Below the pieces are notes generated by a model. The model saw only the letters and a list, made by a program, of their open reading frames with translations. It was not told the DNA's origin and ran no database searches. From Toxorhynchites rutilus septentrionalis (Eukaryota > Arthropoda > Insecta > Diptera > Culicidae), in contig NC_073745.1 in the NCBI RefSeq assembly GCF_029784135.1, positions 51,660,285 to 51,724,284 on the forward strand: 64,000 nt of DNA, in the 5' to 3' direction. Numbering within the stretch: the stretch's first letter is position 1; each line of letters begins with the position of its first letter. The translations under genes and the position numbers were made by a program. Shown here piece by piece: positions 11,670 to 23,067 of the stretch.

Positions 11670-12585
11670 AGTGAACTTGGGAATGAACTGACGGACGTGT
11701 CGCCGAACAGTAAACCAAATCAAAGCAAGCATGATAATGAACCAGCTGTCGAATCGTCGTGAGCGCAGAGAAAAAAAAGTAAATAATGGTTGCGTGGATA
11801 TTTTGCACTGAAAAAAAAAACATTTTCGATTTCAGCATGCTCTTCTGAAATTTTGCATCTCTGCCCCTGAACATCAAACATTGTGTAAAGGTGCTTGGAA
11901 GTTACATTCCTCACATTTTTATATTTTCTGAAGCGCCAGCCAATTTCGAGGCCGCGAGTACATCCACTTCTTCGATTTATCTCATATTACAGTCTTGTTC
12001 GTCAGCCAGTGTCACTGACCAGGTTTAACTTTTTTTCCAACACGAACTCCAGTATCGCGAGTATAAAAAAATAAGCTCGGGTTTCTATGTGGCTCGTGGC
12101 GACAGTTCATTATTCACGCGATGAAAATTCCGCGTAAACAAATTACTGTTTACGATTATATATAGCCAATTCGATTGCAATTGGTTAATTGTATTTTCTC
12201 TCTCGAAAAACGACTCCAAGCACCTCCCATAGGAATTTGTACGAATAATTAGTTGGTAAGATGAAAGTTGTTAACAGGACAGGGAGTAATAAAATAGACA
12301 CGGTCGAAGACAGTCACTTTTAAACATTGTTTTTCTTTTTGAATGTATTTTTCCGACCGCCCGAATAGTTTCCAGAGAATTCGGCTCCAAGAATCGAGGA
12401 GTGTTCCCGTTTGTGTTAGCGGTTTCTAGAACAGTAAACTGAACCGGAAGCCGTGTTTGATCCGGCAAAAGTGAAGTTGGTGTGCGGTGAATGGGAGTGT
12501 GTGAAGTTCAGTAATCTGGACCTTCCGAAGAAAGGGACGACACTGAAAAAAGTGTCCCCTACAATTTGATGAAAAAAATGTTCGA
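11670..12585. other. Gene-free stretch
   Basis: No credible frame. A TATAAAAAAATA string at 12061 lies upstream of a GACAGTTCATTATTC stretch, which could be promoter-like, but nothing downstream supports a transcript. Confidence 0.4.
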
Positions 12586-12589
12586 ATTT

Positions 12590-13018
12590 CAACAATGACA
12601 GAGTTATAGAACTTTTTTGTTTGTTTCGGACTCTGTTGCCTCAAACTGGCTCTACATTCAAAAGTACGCTACGGAAGACGATTCTGATGCTTTCATTTGA
12701 AAGATGAGAAAATTTACTACAGGATATAGTTGTAGAATAACTAAATTAGTGGATTTTAATAACATTTTGGAAGTGAAAAACTTGAAAGTTAATAATTTTT
12801 AATGTGGCATTATTAATTTTATCCTAAAAATTTATATCAAACTAGACTGTTTCTATCAATTTAATTGAAGTTCTTCAACCGCTCTACAATTTGTTCTTTG
12901 ACGCCTAACTTTTATCTTTCTTAATTTGGCTGCAATATCGATATAAACAATTCCTGGTGAAAGTTCAAGCAAAATCTTCAAAAATCACAATTTTTCTCCA
13001 CTGTACATTGAAAGTAAC
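12590..13018. repeat. Second copy of the 6800-7210 repeat, split
   Basis: Aligns closely with 6800-7210 (for example the CTCTACATT...AAAGT and ATGAGAAAATTTA blocks) and stops at CCACTGTA (13018). The rest of the repeat continues at 15833-15990. The 2.8 kb between is inserted material. Confidence 0.75.
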
Positions 13019-13544
13019 CTTTTGCTTGCTACTTTGCTCAGCTAGCTCACCTGTTCTTTTCTCAGGGTCGGCTTCCGATCTCGGGAGGACTCACACAAAG
13101 ACGCACGAATTTCGAAAGAACCGATTAAACACCACCGAAGTAGAAAGGACTGATGAGATGAATAATAAATGGAATTTAATGAAGATATATTTTTTTATTC
13201 ATTTATCTGGTTAGTAAGCCCAATGTGCTCCTTCATCGTCGGTCGTTGGGAGGGGGAGGAAGGAGTGGCGTACTTTATAACGTTCTCGTTGGTGGCAGGC
13301 GAAATGTTGGTCTCGGTTCGTCCAGTACCTGTCCAGACCGTTCTTTCCTAGGTCCAGGTGTCTCGTGTTGGAAAATTCCGTGATTCCGCCAAACTCCACA
13401 ATGGCGGTATTTGGGTCGGATATCCTGACGATGTGGTTTCCATACTTTCTAGGCCATTAGAAGTAGGTCCAGAACAAGTGTGGCCAGAGATTAAATTCCG
13501 GGGTCACACCTGAGAGCAGCGGAGTGTGTACCGGAACGTTCATA
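13019..13544. repeat. Unclassified insertion, left part
   Basis: Inserted into the 12590 repeat with a short TGTA repeat at its two ends (13015-13018 and about 15823). It has no recognisable protein domain. It may be part of a solo LTR or a non-autonomous element; its right end was later duplicated together with host repeat sequence. Confidence 0.45.
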
Positions 13545-14055
13545 GAATACAAGGCTATCAGCTGATGTCTTCCTGTTGTACTCCTTTTTTACCACACCAC
13601 TATTCACTTGCTTCTAATTTTTCTCAAACTTTTCCGTCTATTTCGCTCTCTACCTCTGGTATTAATGGTCGAGCCCATCATTTTTGCTTTCCTCCAAACC
13701 TCCTTTCTCTGCCCTTCCCGTTTTCTCCCTCCTCCCCCTTTCTATTCCTTTCTTCCTTCCTGTTCCGGTCACTGTCACTAGTGACAGTGACAGCTTGGCG
13801 GGAATTATAATCTCGCCCAGGCGTTACGCCGTCCTTGTGACACAGTGGGCTTACCATAGTGGGGTTAGTAATATAATTTCAATTTCAATTTAATTCTAAC
13901 TACAATAATAATAAACACCAGTCCAAAAACAGATTTTATACAAAAAAAAAACAAAATCCACCACGGTGACGCCTAATTGTTCCGTATTTCAACGGTAACA
14001 ACATGTAATAGTCACTTAAACTTCACCTTAACGCTGACATTTATTCATTTTTATA
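13545..14055. repeat. Tandem duplication unit, copy 1 (~511 bp)
   Basis: Nearly identical to 15361-15872 with a handful of substitutions and small indels. Copy 1 ends exactly at the TA preceding the Tc1 element. A perfect 24-bp palindrome lies at 13768-13791. Frames inside it are polypyrimidine-derived and not credible genes. Confidence 0.92.
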
Positions 14056-15358
14056 AAGTCTGCTTCATTTAATATTGGAACACAAACAATTGCGTGTAGT
14101 TCAGTCATTTATTAACAAATTCATAATTTGTTTTTCATACAAATGTAGCATTTTCTTTACTCTTTCATAAAAAAAAATAAAAAAATAATTTATTGCTGTT
14201 TCGAAGAAATTCTCGTACTTTTCCCGTAATACGGCACATTAGGAGGCGCACACCCTTTTCGTCCACCGTTTTGGCGATTTGATTCCACCAGTTCTTCATT
14301 TGAGTCATGTTCCTAACAAGTTTTCCCTTTGCCTTAAGCCTCCGCTTCGTGATTGCCCAGTATTTCTCTATTGGCCGGAACTGGGGGCAGTTTGGGGGGT
14401 TGAGGTCCTTCGGTATTACGCTGACCCCGTTCGTTGCGTACCATTCCATAACCGTTTTGCTGTAATGGCAGCTTGCGAGGTCCGGCCAAAACATTACTGG
14501 ACGGTCGTGGGCACGAATAAACGGCAGAATCCGTTTCTGTAGGCACTCTTTTTTGTAGACTTCTGATGTCATTGTCTTGTCAGTGAGAAAGACTTTGGTT
14601 TTCTGTCCACAACTGCATATCCCCTGCCAAATCATGTACTTGCGAGCGAATTTATCCGCAAACACGAACTTAAATTTTGCAGGTACATCCCCCCGAGCCG
14701 TCGCCAAATAAAATTTTTGACCTGGGATTTGCCCAAAGTCCGCCTTCACGTAGGTCTCATCGTCCATCAGAATACATCCGTCGAACTTGGTCAGCACATG
14801 GTCGTACAGATTTCGAGCACGGATTCTGGCCACATTGTTCTGCTTCAGCGTCCGATTTGGCTGTTTGCTGGCTCGGAATGACCTTATTCCTTCCCGGAGA
14901 CGAATTCGTCGCACCGTACTGTGAGCGGCCTGGAACTTATTGGCCAAATCGCGGTCTGAAAGATTGGGATTCCTCTTGACGGCCTTGATGACTTTCCCAC
15001 GCAGTTTCCGGTCGACAGTTCCACTCCGACGCTTCGAATGCGGCTTCTGAGCCGTCGTCAATGTTTCCTTGTACTGCTTGATAACACGCCATACGGTATT
15101 TCTGGGCATTTTAAGCTGTTTAGCTAGCTTAGATGCCGACAACAATGGATTTTCAAGAAAACTGTGCAAAATTTTATCTCTCTGTTCGGCTTCCATGGCG
15201 GTTGTTTACAAAATGCTATCGTTTGGTGTTATGACATAAATACATGGTGAAAGGTAATGAATTTCCCGACACGTGGGTGAAAAAAGTTTCCAAATTCGTC
15301 CACTAGGAGCGCCACAATGAGCAAAAGAATTTGTTCCAATATTAAATGAAGCAGACTT
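14056..15358 (-). mobile_element. Tc1/mariner element, DD37E type, apparently intact
   Basis: 1303 bp with near-perfect TIRs starting AAGTCTGCTTCATTTAATAT, flanked by TA at 14054-14055 and 15359-15360. It carries one uninterrupted transposase frame. It lies exactly at the junction of the two copies of a ~511-bp tandem duplication, and its sequence seems undamaged. Confidence 0.95.
14165..15196 (-). CDS. DD37E Tc1/mariner transposase (343 aa)
   Basis: A cut-and-paste transposase acting in the nucleus on its own TIRs. The N-terminal paired-like helix-turn-helix region (about residues 1-110) starts MEAEQRDKILHSF and includes a second HTH near 80-105. The catalytic domain has D145/146 (MDDETYVKADF), D239 (WPDLASCH) and E277 (RPIEKYW), with 37 residues between D239 and E277, giving DD37E. 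All three acidic residues are present, there is no internal stop, and the length is normal for the family. The ATG at 15196 lies about 160 bp inside the right TIR end. It is the only transposase in the window that looks potentially active. Confidence 0.95.
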   Translation of the reverse strand: MEAEQRDKILHSFLENPLLSASKLAKQLKMPRNTVWRVIKQYKETLTTAQKPHSKRRSGTVDRKLRGKVIKAVKRNPNLSDRDLANKFQAAHSTVRRIRLREGIRSFRASKQPNRTLKQNNVARIRARNLYDHVLTKFDGCILMDDETYVKADFGQIPGQKFYLATARGDVPAKFKFVFADKFARKYMIWQGICSCGQKTKVFLTDKTMTSEVYKKECLQKRILPFIRAHDRPVMFWPDLASCHYSKTVMEWYATNGVSVIPKDLNPPNCPQFRPIEKYWAITKRRLKAKGKLVRNMTQMKNWWNQIAKTVDEKGVRLLMCRITGKVREFLRNSNKLFFYFFL

Positions 15359-15360
15359 TA

Positions 15361-15872
15361 GAATACAAGGCTATCAGCGGATGTCTTCCTGTTGTACTCC
15401 TTTTTTACCACACCACTATTCACTTGCTTCTAATTTTTCTCAAACTTTTCCGTCTATTTCGCTCTCTACCTCTGGTATTAATGGTCGAGCCCATCCTTTT
15501 TGCTTTCCTCCAAACCTCCTTTCTCTGCCCTTCCCGTTTTCTCCCTCCTCCCCCCTTTCTATTCCTTTCTTCCTTCCTGTTCCGGTCACTGTCACTAGTG
15601 ACAGTGACAGCTTGGCGGGAATTATAATCTCGCCCAGGCGTTACGCCGTCCTTGTGACACAGTGGGCTTACCATAGTGGGGTTAGTAATATAATTTCAAT
15701 TTCAATTTAATTCTAACTACAATAATAATAATCACCAGTCCAAAAACAGATTTTATACACAAAAAAAACAAAATCCACCACGGTGACGCCTAATTGTTCC
15801 GTATTTCAACGGTAACAACATGTAATAGTCACTTAAACTTCACCTTAACGCTGACATTTATTCATTTTTATA
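15361..15872. repeat. Tandem duplication unit, copy 2 (~512 bp)
   Basis: Begins immediately after the Tc1 right-flank TA and matches 13545-14055. It carries the same 24-bp palindrome (15585-15608). Only this copy runs on into the continuation of the older repeat. Confidence 0.92.
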
Positions 15873-15990
15873 GTTACATTTATTCTTGAAATAAACTATA
15901 TTTGAAATATAAAAAAAAATTCCAAACTGTATATAATCGGATCACATATTATCGAGTCTGTATATAATGGAGTCCGACCTGTAATATAAT
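15833..15990. repeat. Continuation of the 12590 repeat
   Basis: Matches 7226-7400, including the CACTTAAA.TTCACCTTAA block and an ATATAATCGAGT-like tail. This shows that everything between 13019 and about 15832 was inserted into one older repeat. Confidence 0.65.
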
Positions 15991-17180
15991 AAATATTGAA
16001 ATTATAATTGTGGTAATCGAGTGCTACTAGCTAACACGTTTGTTGAGTCAAATGTAGCAAAACAGATGCTATGCGTGGTGACAGTATCAAATAAGTTTCA
16101 ATAGAAGAGATGAAGCGAACACAGTACACTTCTTCGGCGTTACATATGTTGGTTGATCCGAAGTTTTCGTTAGTGACGTGACATTCCATTGCACCGAAGA
16201 ATCCTTGGCATTCGAGAATCTCAAATGGTGCACCGAAACCGAATCAAATGGTGCACATTTGAAATTAGAAGCCTAATCAGTCTCAGTCATTCGAGCGGTG
16301 GTAACAGCATCACCACCTAATTCCGAATACCATATTCGCCCCCTCGAACAGAAAACCACAAACTCGGCACGAAAACGTCCAATTTTTCAGCTGAAGCAAC
16401 CCAATTGCTGCATTAGTCTGCTCCGATATAAGTCACGTTCCACCCGGAGGGGGTGGTGTTGTGGAAAATTCTTGTCATATGGGCGGACGTGATTGCACTG
16501 CACAAAACTTGCAGCGACACCGGTGCCGGGTACCGGGGGACCTGTGGGAATCCGTCGGAGGGAGATGGGACGGCCCGGCGGAAGGAAAATACTCTTGCCG
16601 CAGAGCACTCTCGAGAACGTATCGATTGCGGAAGAGTTCTCGTCCTTACCGACCAATACGCGCACACCCACCCACACACACGTATTCAAAAAGTGCCCGG
16701 AGCAGGACACATTCCGAGCAAAGCGGAAGCTGAAATCGAGAAGGCTAACAACTTTGCGGAAGTGCATGCTTCCTCGTCGATTTTTTTTTTCTCTTGCGTT
16801 GCTGGCTCAATACGAAACTCCTGCAATTACAAATACACACAGGAAAAAAAACCGAAAGCTTCGAGAGTTGAATTTTTATGCCGTAAAATGACCGCGTTTA
16901 TGCTATGGAATAAAATGTAATGGTCGCTTCCGCGTGGTGGAATGCGAGAAAGTTTTTCGACTGCAATAACGAGCAACTATTAGTGCAGCGCTGCTGTTAA
17001 TATTTTGAGCGCTCACTAAACGAGCACGGAATTGTAACTTCTCGATGATGGCATTTGTTGGATGGAGCGCTGCGTTAGTGCACTTAAATACAGCTGATGA
17101 TAATGATAATGATGATTGATCTTTTCAAGTAGGTAACCAGTGATTTTGGTGTAGGACCTCGTCTTTGATTTCAATATGGG
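15991..17180. other. Gene-free stretch, moderately GC-rich centre
   Basis: Overlapping frames around 16390-16920 (up to 155 codons) exist on both strands because of base composition. None shows a domain or a consistent coding signal. No element termini seen. Confidence 0.4.
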
Positions 17181-17377
17181 TAACACGTGCACCCGTGGCC
17201 GAGTGGTGAGCGTCTCACATTATCACGTCGGGTGTTCGAGTTCGATTCCCGTTCTGACCGGGGGATTTTTCGTCAAAGAAATTTCCTTCGACTTTCACTG
17301 TGGTCACGCGTATTCTAGAGCTTGCCCCTCGGAATACATTCGAGGCGTGCTGTTTGGCTTAAGAAATCTCAACTAAG
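17181..17377 (+). mobile_element. tRNA-derived SINE (type 1), 3'-truncated
   Basis: The tRNA-like head carries a Pol III A box (TGGCCGAGTGG) and B box (GTTCGATTCCC), resembling a tRNA-Ser/Leu-like head. The body matches the full copy at 60329-60604, through GGCTTAAGAAATCTCAACTA. The homology stops where a MITE begins at 17380. It resembles the Feilai class of mosquito SINEs (recall, unverified). Confidence 0.82.
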
Positions 17378-17379
17378 TA

Positions 17380-17722
17380 CAGTAGAATCCCGATTATCCG
17401 CGTAATAATCGGGCTGGTATATCGCGAATAACGAAAATCTCGGATAACGCAATAAATGACTAAAAATGAGTTCCAAACTCCAAAAAAAGATATTTCAACA
17501 TGAAAACTATGTTTTGTCAATACATACATCATTAAGCTACTCATCTACAAGGTGGTATACACCAGTGGTCAGATAATGTGAAAGCCATGATCAAAACAAA
17601 AAAGCATAAGTCTATCATTCACTGACAAATTCCGGGAAGGCACATAGATTTACTATGGAACTCACTGTCACGAATAATCCGCACCGTGGATCATCAGCTC
17701 GCGTATAATCGGGGTTTCACTG
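17380..17722. mobile_element. 343-bp MITE (family C), TA duplication
   Basis: Left end CAGTAGAATCCCGATTATCC and right end GGATAATCGGG-like complement (CGTATAATCGGGGTTTCACTG), flanked by TA at 17378-17379 and 17723-17724. It interrupts or abuts the SINE. A related, right-truncated copy starts at 26232. No coding capacity; pogo/Tc1-type termini. Confidence 0.8.
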
Positions 17723-17724
17723 TA

Positions 17725-17800
17725 CAAGTCGGACTCGATTATCCGAAGACTCGATTATCCGGAATTTCAGACTCGATAATCCGGAGTATTTTATTTTTGA
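17725..17800. repeat. ACTCGATTATCCG short repeat
   Basis: Three near-copies of ACTCGATTATCCGNA lie directly after the MITE. The same motif occurs at 62652-62705. Probably a terminal piece of another CAGT-type MITE. Confidence 0.5.
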
Positions 17801-17845
17801 TTAGTGTAAATTTTGAATAATTTGTATAATGATTTCATATTGAAT

Positions 17846-18815
17846 AGCTAATATGGGTATCAAATGAAAGGGCTTGACTAGTAGAATACAGTTATGTATG
17901 AAAAATCCAAATCCAAGATGGCAGCCACTACAAAATGGCGGATTTTATATTTTTTCACAACCCCATCAATATGGGTATCAAATGAAAGGGCTAGACAAGT
18001 AGAATACAGTTATTTATGAAGAATGCAAATCTAAGATAGCAGCCACTACAAGATGGCGCCACAAATATTTTTTTTCGCAACCCCATCAATATGGGTATTA
18101 AATGAAAGGGCTTGACTGGTAGAACACAGTAGATCATGAAAAATCCAAATCCAAGATGACCGTAGTTCCCAAATAAACAATTCCTTTTTAATGGTTCTAT
18201 TTAGCTTGCCCTGTTTGTATGTATGTTTGAGTGTTTTATAGGGTTGTCCAACATTAATAGAAAATTGAATTGCCATTTTTTAACGACGGCCAAATTGAAT
18301 TTTTCAAGATCATAGAACACGCAGTTTTATAATGACAGTATAATTAAATGTATGTTCCAAATTTCAGATCAATCAGTCAACAGGAACGGGGTAATTTTTC
18401 TATTAATGTGGGACAACCCTACAAACATTCAAACATACATAGAAACAGGTCAAGCTGAATGAAACCATTTAAAAAGCAATTAGTTGTTTGGGGCCTGCGG
18501 CTATCTTGGAATTGAATTTTTCATTATCTGCTATGTTCTACTAGTCAATCCCTTTCATTTGATTCACATATTGATGAGGTTCTGAGAAAATGTGTGATCC
18601 GCCATTTTGTAGCGGCCGCCATCTTGGGTTTTCATTTTCCATAGATAACTGTGTTCTACTGGTCAAGCCGTTCATTCGATACCCGTTTTGATGAGGTTTT
18701 GGGAAAACCCATATTGATGAAATTTTCAGAAAATATGTCCATAATCCGCCATTTTGTAGCGGCCGCCATCTTGGATTTTCAAGATAATGGAATACGCGGT
18801 TTTATAAGGACACCA
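17846..18815. repeat. Foldback element with internal ~120-bp tandem units
   Basis: Direct units containing ATATGGGTATCAAATGAAAG and GGCAGCCACTACAA recur near 17850, 17970 and 18090. Their complements recur at 18490-18780 (TTTGTAGCGGCCGCCATCTTGG twice, cited in part). The axis lies near 18300. It is a nested hairpin-forming, non-coding element. A further fragment is at 63540-63568. Confidence 0.78.
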
Positions 18816-18936
18816 GAGATAAAGATGTGTTCCAAATTTCACCTTCTTTCATAAAATTGATGCTGCAGATGCTTTTCGATGCACTCCTTACTTTGAAGGG
18901 GTGAAGTTCCTCTACATTAGCGCCATTGAAGTAAAA

Positions 18937-19330
18937 GAGGAAGAGGAAGAGGAAGAGGAAGAGGAAGAGGAAGAGGAAGAGGAAGAGGAAGAGGAAGAGG
19001 AAGAGGAAGAGGAAGAGGAAGAGGAAGAGGAAGAGGAAGAGGAAGAGGAAGAGGAAGAGGAAGAGGAAGAGGAAGAGGAAGAGGAAGAGGAAGAGGAAGA
19101 GGAAGAGGAAGAGGAAGAGGAAGAGGAAGAGGAAGAGGAAGAGGAAGAGGAAGAGGAAGAGGAAGAGGAAGAGGAAGAGGAAGAGGAAGAGGAAGAGGAA
19201 GAGGAAGAGGAAGAGGAAGAGGAAGAGGAAGAGGAAGAGGAAGAGGAAGAGGAAGAGGAAGAGGAAGAGGAAGAGGAAGAGGAAGAGGAAGAGGAAGAGG
19301 AAGAGGAAGAGGAAGAGGAAGAGGAAGAGG
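18937..19330 (+). repeat. (GAGGAA)n microsatellite, 394 bp, uninterrupted
   Basis: About 66 consecutive perfect hexamers with an all-purine plus strand. The array makes long open frames (poly-Glu on plus; Leu-Phe and Leu-Pro repeats on minus) that are artefacts, not genes. Confidence 0.97.
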
Positions 19331-20419
19331 ACCGACTCGACGTTGTACATTATTAAATGTTAAAACAAGATTAATCCATCGCAATCGAATAATAAAGAAA
19401 AACCGACACAATAATTTGATTGTGATTTTACCGCATGACAACGCTCGACCATATTTTATTCAGGCTTCTGAACTACCCTGGAAACACTTCAATGGTATGT
19501 ACTACTCCACCCCTATTCTGACAATTTCACCCTTTCCGACATATTTTTCGAGCGAAACTAGTTGAGTAGGGAGTACTGAGTAGTTGGGTAGGGAAGAGCG
19601 AATTAGAAATTCGTTTTGTTCGCAAACAACATCGCTTTGAATGAACCCAATGAATACTTTGCTATTTACATTGTTACGAAGCAGTTTTTCAGAGAGGAAC
19701 CCACATGCCTTGAATAAAAATGAGATGGAGTGGATTTTTTGCTATTCAATATAGCTAAAAAGGTTTTTTTTAAACTAATACAGAGGCAAGGGAAATAGTC
19801 TCCCTGTTTGATAGTAGCAAAAGTGATTCCAGGTACAGTTACCGACCCATGTTAATTGGTGGAACTATGTATCATTTCAGGAACTACGGCCCTCAAGGCG
19901 CTCAACAATTCGTATTTTAACATCGCATCTCTTTTACTTCCGCAGTAATTTCATTTCAAAATCATAAAAACCAAAATTTTTAAAAGTTTTCAGTTCAATT
20001 CGCTGTAAAAATGATTGAAAATCGGTATTTCGATTTTCCGACAAATCTGCTCTGTGCATTCCTGTGCTTACCTATTTGTGCTGTCAATAACGAGCAACTA
20101 ATGTATCAGCAGGGTGCAATACATTCACGATTCATCTGTCATCCAACCAGACGGCAGCGGCAGCGAGGCTCCCAAATGGCCTCTCGCAATGCTTAGATTT
20201 CAGTTTTAGTTTTCCACTTTGGCCTTTGACGAGACGAATGAACGGAAATTGTTTACATCCTCTATAATTGAAAACATCAGCATCATCATTACACCCACAA
20301 TTAAATATTAGCACATGTTTTGGCATACTGATTTATTACATGAACAGAGCCCAAAAATAACATGAAATGTACTACTCCCCAAAACTGGTACATCGTTTGT
20401 ATAATTTGTATGCTATAAA
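19331..20419. other. Gene-free stretch
   Basis: No frame above about 65 codons with recognisable content and no element ends seen. Confidence 0.45.
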
Positions 20420-20790
20420 AATATAAGAGCAATATGAGCGTGCGAAACAAGAGACACATTGCAAATAAGTACGCATTAAAGCCTTTTGCATAGTTTGCCA
20501 AATACACGACTCAGACCGAGAAGGACATACATTCTCGTTTATGTTCTTTTTTTACTCATAGAAAACACTTTCCAACATCATTTTATAATGAAGTGTAATA
20601 TTATTCCGCATTTATAAAGCAATACCAGTGCCTATGTGTATAGCGTGGTCGTGTAAACAGCCTTGCATTCCAGCCGGCCTTGGTTCGATCGTCGTTTAAA
20701 TCGTTTGGTCTTTTTTTGGTTCAGTCTGTGAGAGAGAGATGTCTACTTCCATACATACACACATTTTAAGGCTTTTGGAATAGATGCTTT
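20420..20790 (+). mobile_element. tRNA-derived SINE-like repeat (type 2), diverged
   Basis: Includes a tRNA-like head (TATAGCGTGGTCGTGTAAA, then GGTTCGATCGT as B box) near 20635-20695 and a leader with CACATTGCAAATAAG. The whole segment matches the complement of 62310-62650. The B box is imperfect here. Confidence 0.6.
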
Positions 20791-23067
20791 TATTTGTTCA
20801 TTTTCACCCTTCAGCACACCAAAAAGCATTATTTCTGCCGAAGATGACATGTTTTCTGCCAATGCTAGTTTGTGTGTAGAAACAATACTCATAATGGAAT
20901 AATTTTATCAAGCGGATCTGAATCGCTCGCTGGAAATGCAAATGCAGCCTTCGTTCTACAAACAGTGTGGAGAGGAAATATTGCAATTTAAGTTTCGCCC
21001 ATTATCAACGGTATAGACGGTATAATAAGTCGTTCGCGATTTCAAATCACAGTCTCGATCGAGTTAGCGAGGAGACAACTTTTTTGTCTGATGCTGATAT
21101 CACACATGGAAGTTGAAAAAAAATAAAGATATCAAAAACAGTGGTGCTACTTTTTGGTGGACAGTGCTTCAGAATTTTAGCATCACACACACATATTATT
21201 GTTGTTTTCATGCAGTGCTAATGGTAATTTGAAGTGGGTTAGGAAATGTGAAAAATAGAGCCGTTGGAACAAATAAAGAATCACCTGTGAGCGTGTGTGT
21301 GTGTGTGTGTCAGATGCGAAAAGAGATCGTCCCGCTCACGTTCGCGATGGACAATTGTCCCCGTTAACATGATCAACATGCCTGAACAAAATCAGCGATG
21401 TCAGAACACAAGATGGCCAATTAACTTCGCTCAATTAAACGGGAATAGATTATTGTTCGTGAAGAAGCGGAAGAAGAGCAAGTCTTCAAAAAAGTAGTTT
21501 CCCATCCCTATTCCTATCTTATTACTAACCCATCCACTCCCTTCTCATGAATACAATGTGTGGTGCATGACACAACCACAAATAGCAGCATATCCGAAAA
21601 ATATGAATACGTATGAAAACTAACGAAAAAGTTAATTAACACAGAAAACAAGTCAATTTCCATACTACTCATCTTTTCTTCTTTTATTTATTTAATTAGG
21701 CTCAAGTGGACAAAGAGCCATCATCAAGCAGTACATTTTTAAAGTATTTGAATATATTCTAACTACATAATCTTTAACTTAAGTCTAATCAGCTGTAGTT
21801 TTTAGAACAATATTAAAAAAAAATAAAATTTATTCCTTTGTTGCCTCGTCGGTATTATCCTTGTCTGGAACAGCACCTGTGGTGGGTCGTAACAACTACA
21901 TCGCCAGTTGATGTAGCAAGAGTATACTACCCATCTTTTTTAATTATTTTAATTCTCCTGACAAGTGAACAACGAAGGGTCTTTTTCAAGATAATTTTTT
22001 ATTCCACGACCTGATTTATAAACGTCAAGGCCTGCTTCAGAATTCACCATTCTGTTAACCAGTCTTCGGAAAGCAACGCGGTGCTGATGTGCAACTTTTT
22101 GTTTTGCACCCAGTTGAACTCTCACTCCTTGCGCACACATGCGCCCGGACGAATCAACGCGCACCGAAACAAAGTTGAAATGTTTAGTTTCAACACCGTT
22201 CGTTTTAAAGTTCGAACATCCTTTCTGCACCATATCCTTACACCGGTGTATATGCCCAATTTTAAACCGCGTTCGAATCTTGTTTGTCTGCTTTGCTTTC
22301 TCTGTTGAGGCGGTGCGTAAGGAGACGCGCTGTTGTTTTTATGCTTTGCTTAGAACGAACGAATACAAAGCGAGCGCTAGAATTTGATGTGTATGTGTGT
22401 GTGTGTATAGAATAAGACGCGCATCACACACGTGAGAATAAATGTTTAGTAGGGGAACTTTGGGTAAGACGCACCGTGTCGGTAAAACGCACCACCATGA
22501 AAAATCATGCAAAACGCAGTAATTGACAGAATTTTTCTGTGCTTATAACTTCCTTTTTTCATTATAAATACAATCAAATGTATTTTAGCACCAAAAACCA
22601 CGTCTATCTTCATAAAATAATGATATATCAAAAACTGCATGATTTCATGCAACTTTGACCGCTTCTGTCATAAGACTTTTGAAGCATTAAGAAACTTATT
22701 TCAATTTTGCAAACTCCAATACATTCTTAAATGTTACCAGAGCTATCAATTGAGTTTGAATAAAAAAATGTTAAAAAATCATTTCTTATATCAAAATGCA
22801 ATTTCATAATCCATCTCATAATGGGGTACATCGCTCCAGTATGGAAATTAATAAAGAGAGTTAGTTAGTTCCAGTGTTACCAATTCACTCAGATATTTTC
22901 TGCAATTGTTTTATACCCAGACGGTTTCTGAAAAGCATAAAATCATTTTCAAATATCTTTTCTTGCATTATGTGATAAGAACCAGAACGAACAAAATCAT
23001 TCCAATGTTTCTGACTACCAAAATCCATCCATGATGAACCCTCCTGTACTTGCGTGCAAAATAATAA
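20791..23067. other. Gene-free stretch with short simple repeats
   Basis: Contains (GT)n tracts near 21293 and 22391. A GGCTCAAGTGGACAAAGAGCC stretch near 21700 can form a short hairpin. Frames of 66-94 codons show no domain. Nothing supports a gene. Confidence 0.45.

Noticed and set aside
12061..12125. TATA-like box and initiator-like sequence
   Set aside because: No downstream exon, transcript signal or coding region supports a promoter.
13526..13893. Pro/Ser-rich frames repeated at 15346-15710
   Set aside because: They derive from a polypyrimidine stretch within a tandemly duplicated non-coding unit; no homology recognised.
16387..16920. Overlapping frames of 88-155 codons near 16.4-16.9 kb
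   Set aside because: Open on both strands in several frames, with no domain or start context; base composition explains them.
18802..19441. Long open frames over the hexamer array (poly-Glu, Leu-Phe and Leu-Pro repeats)
   Set aside because: They are an automatic consequence of a (GAGGAA)n repeat being open in several frames on both strands.
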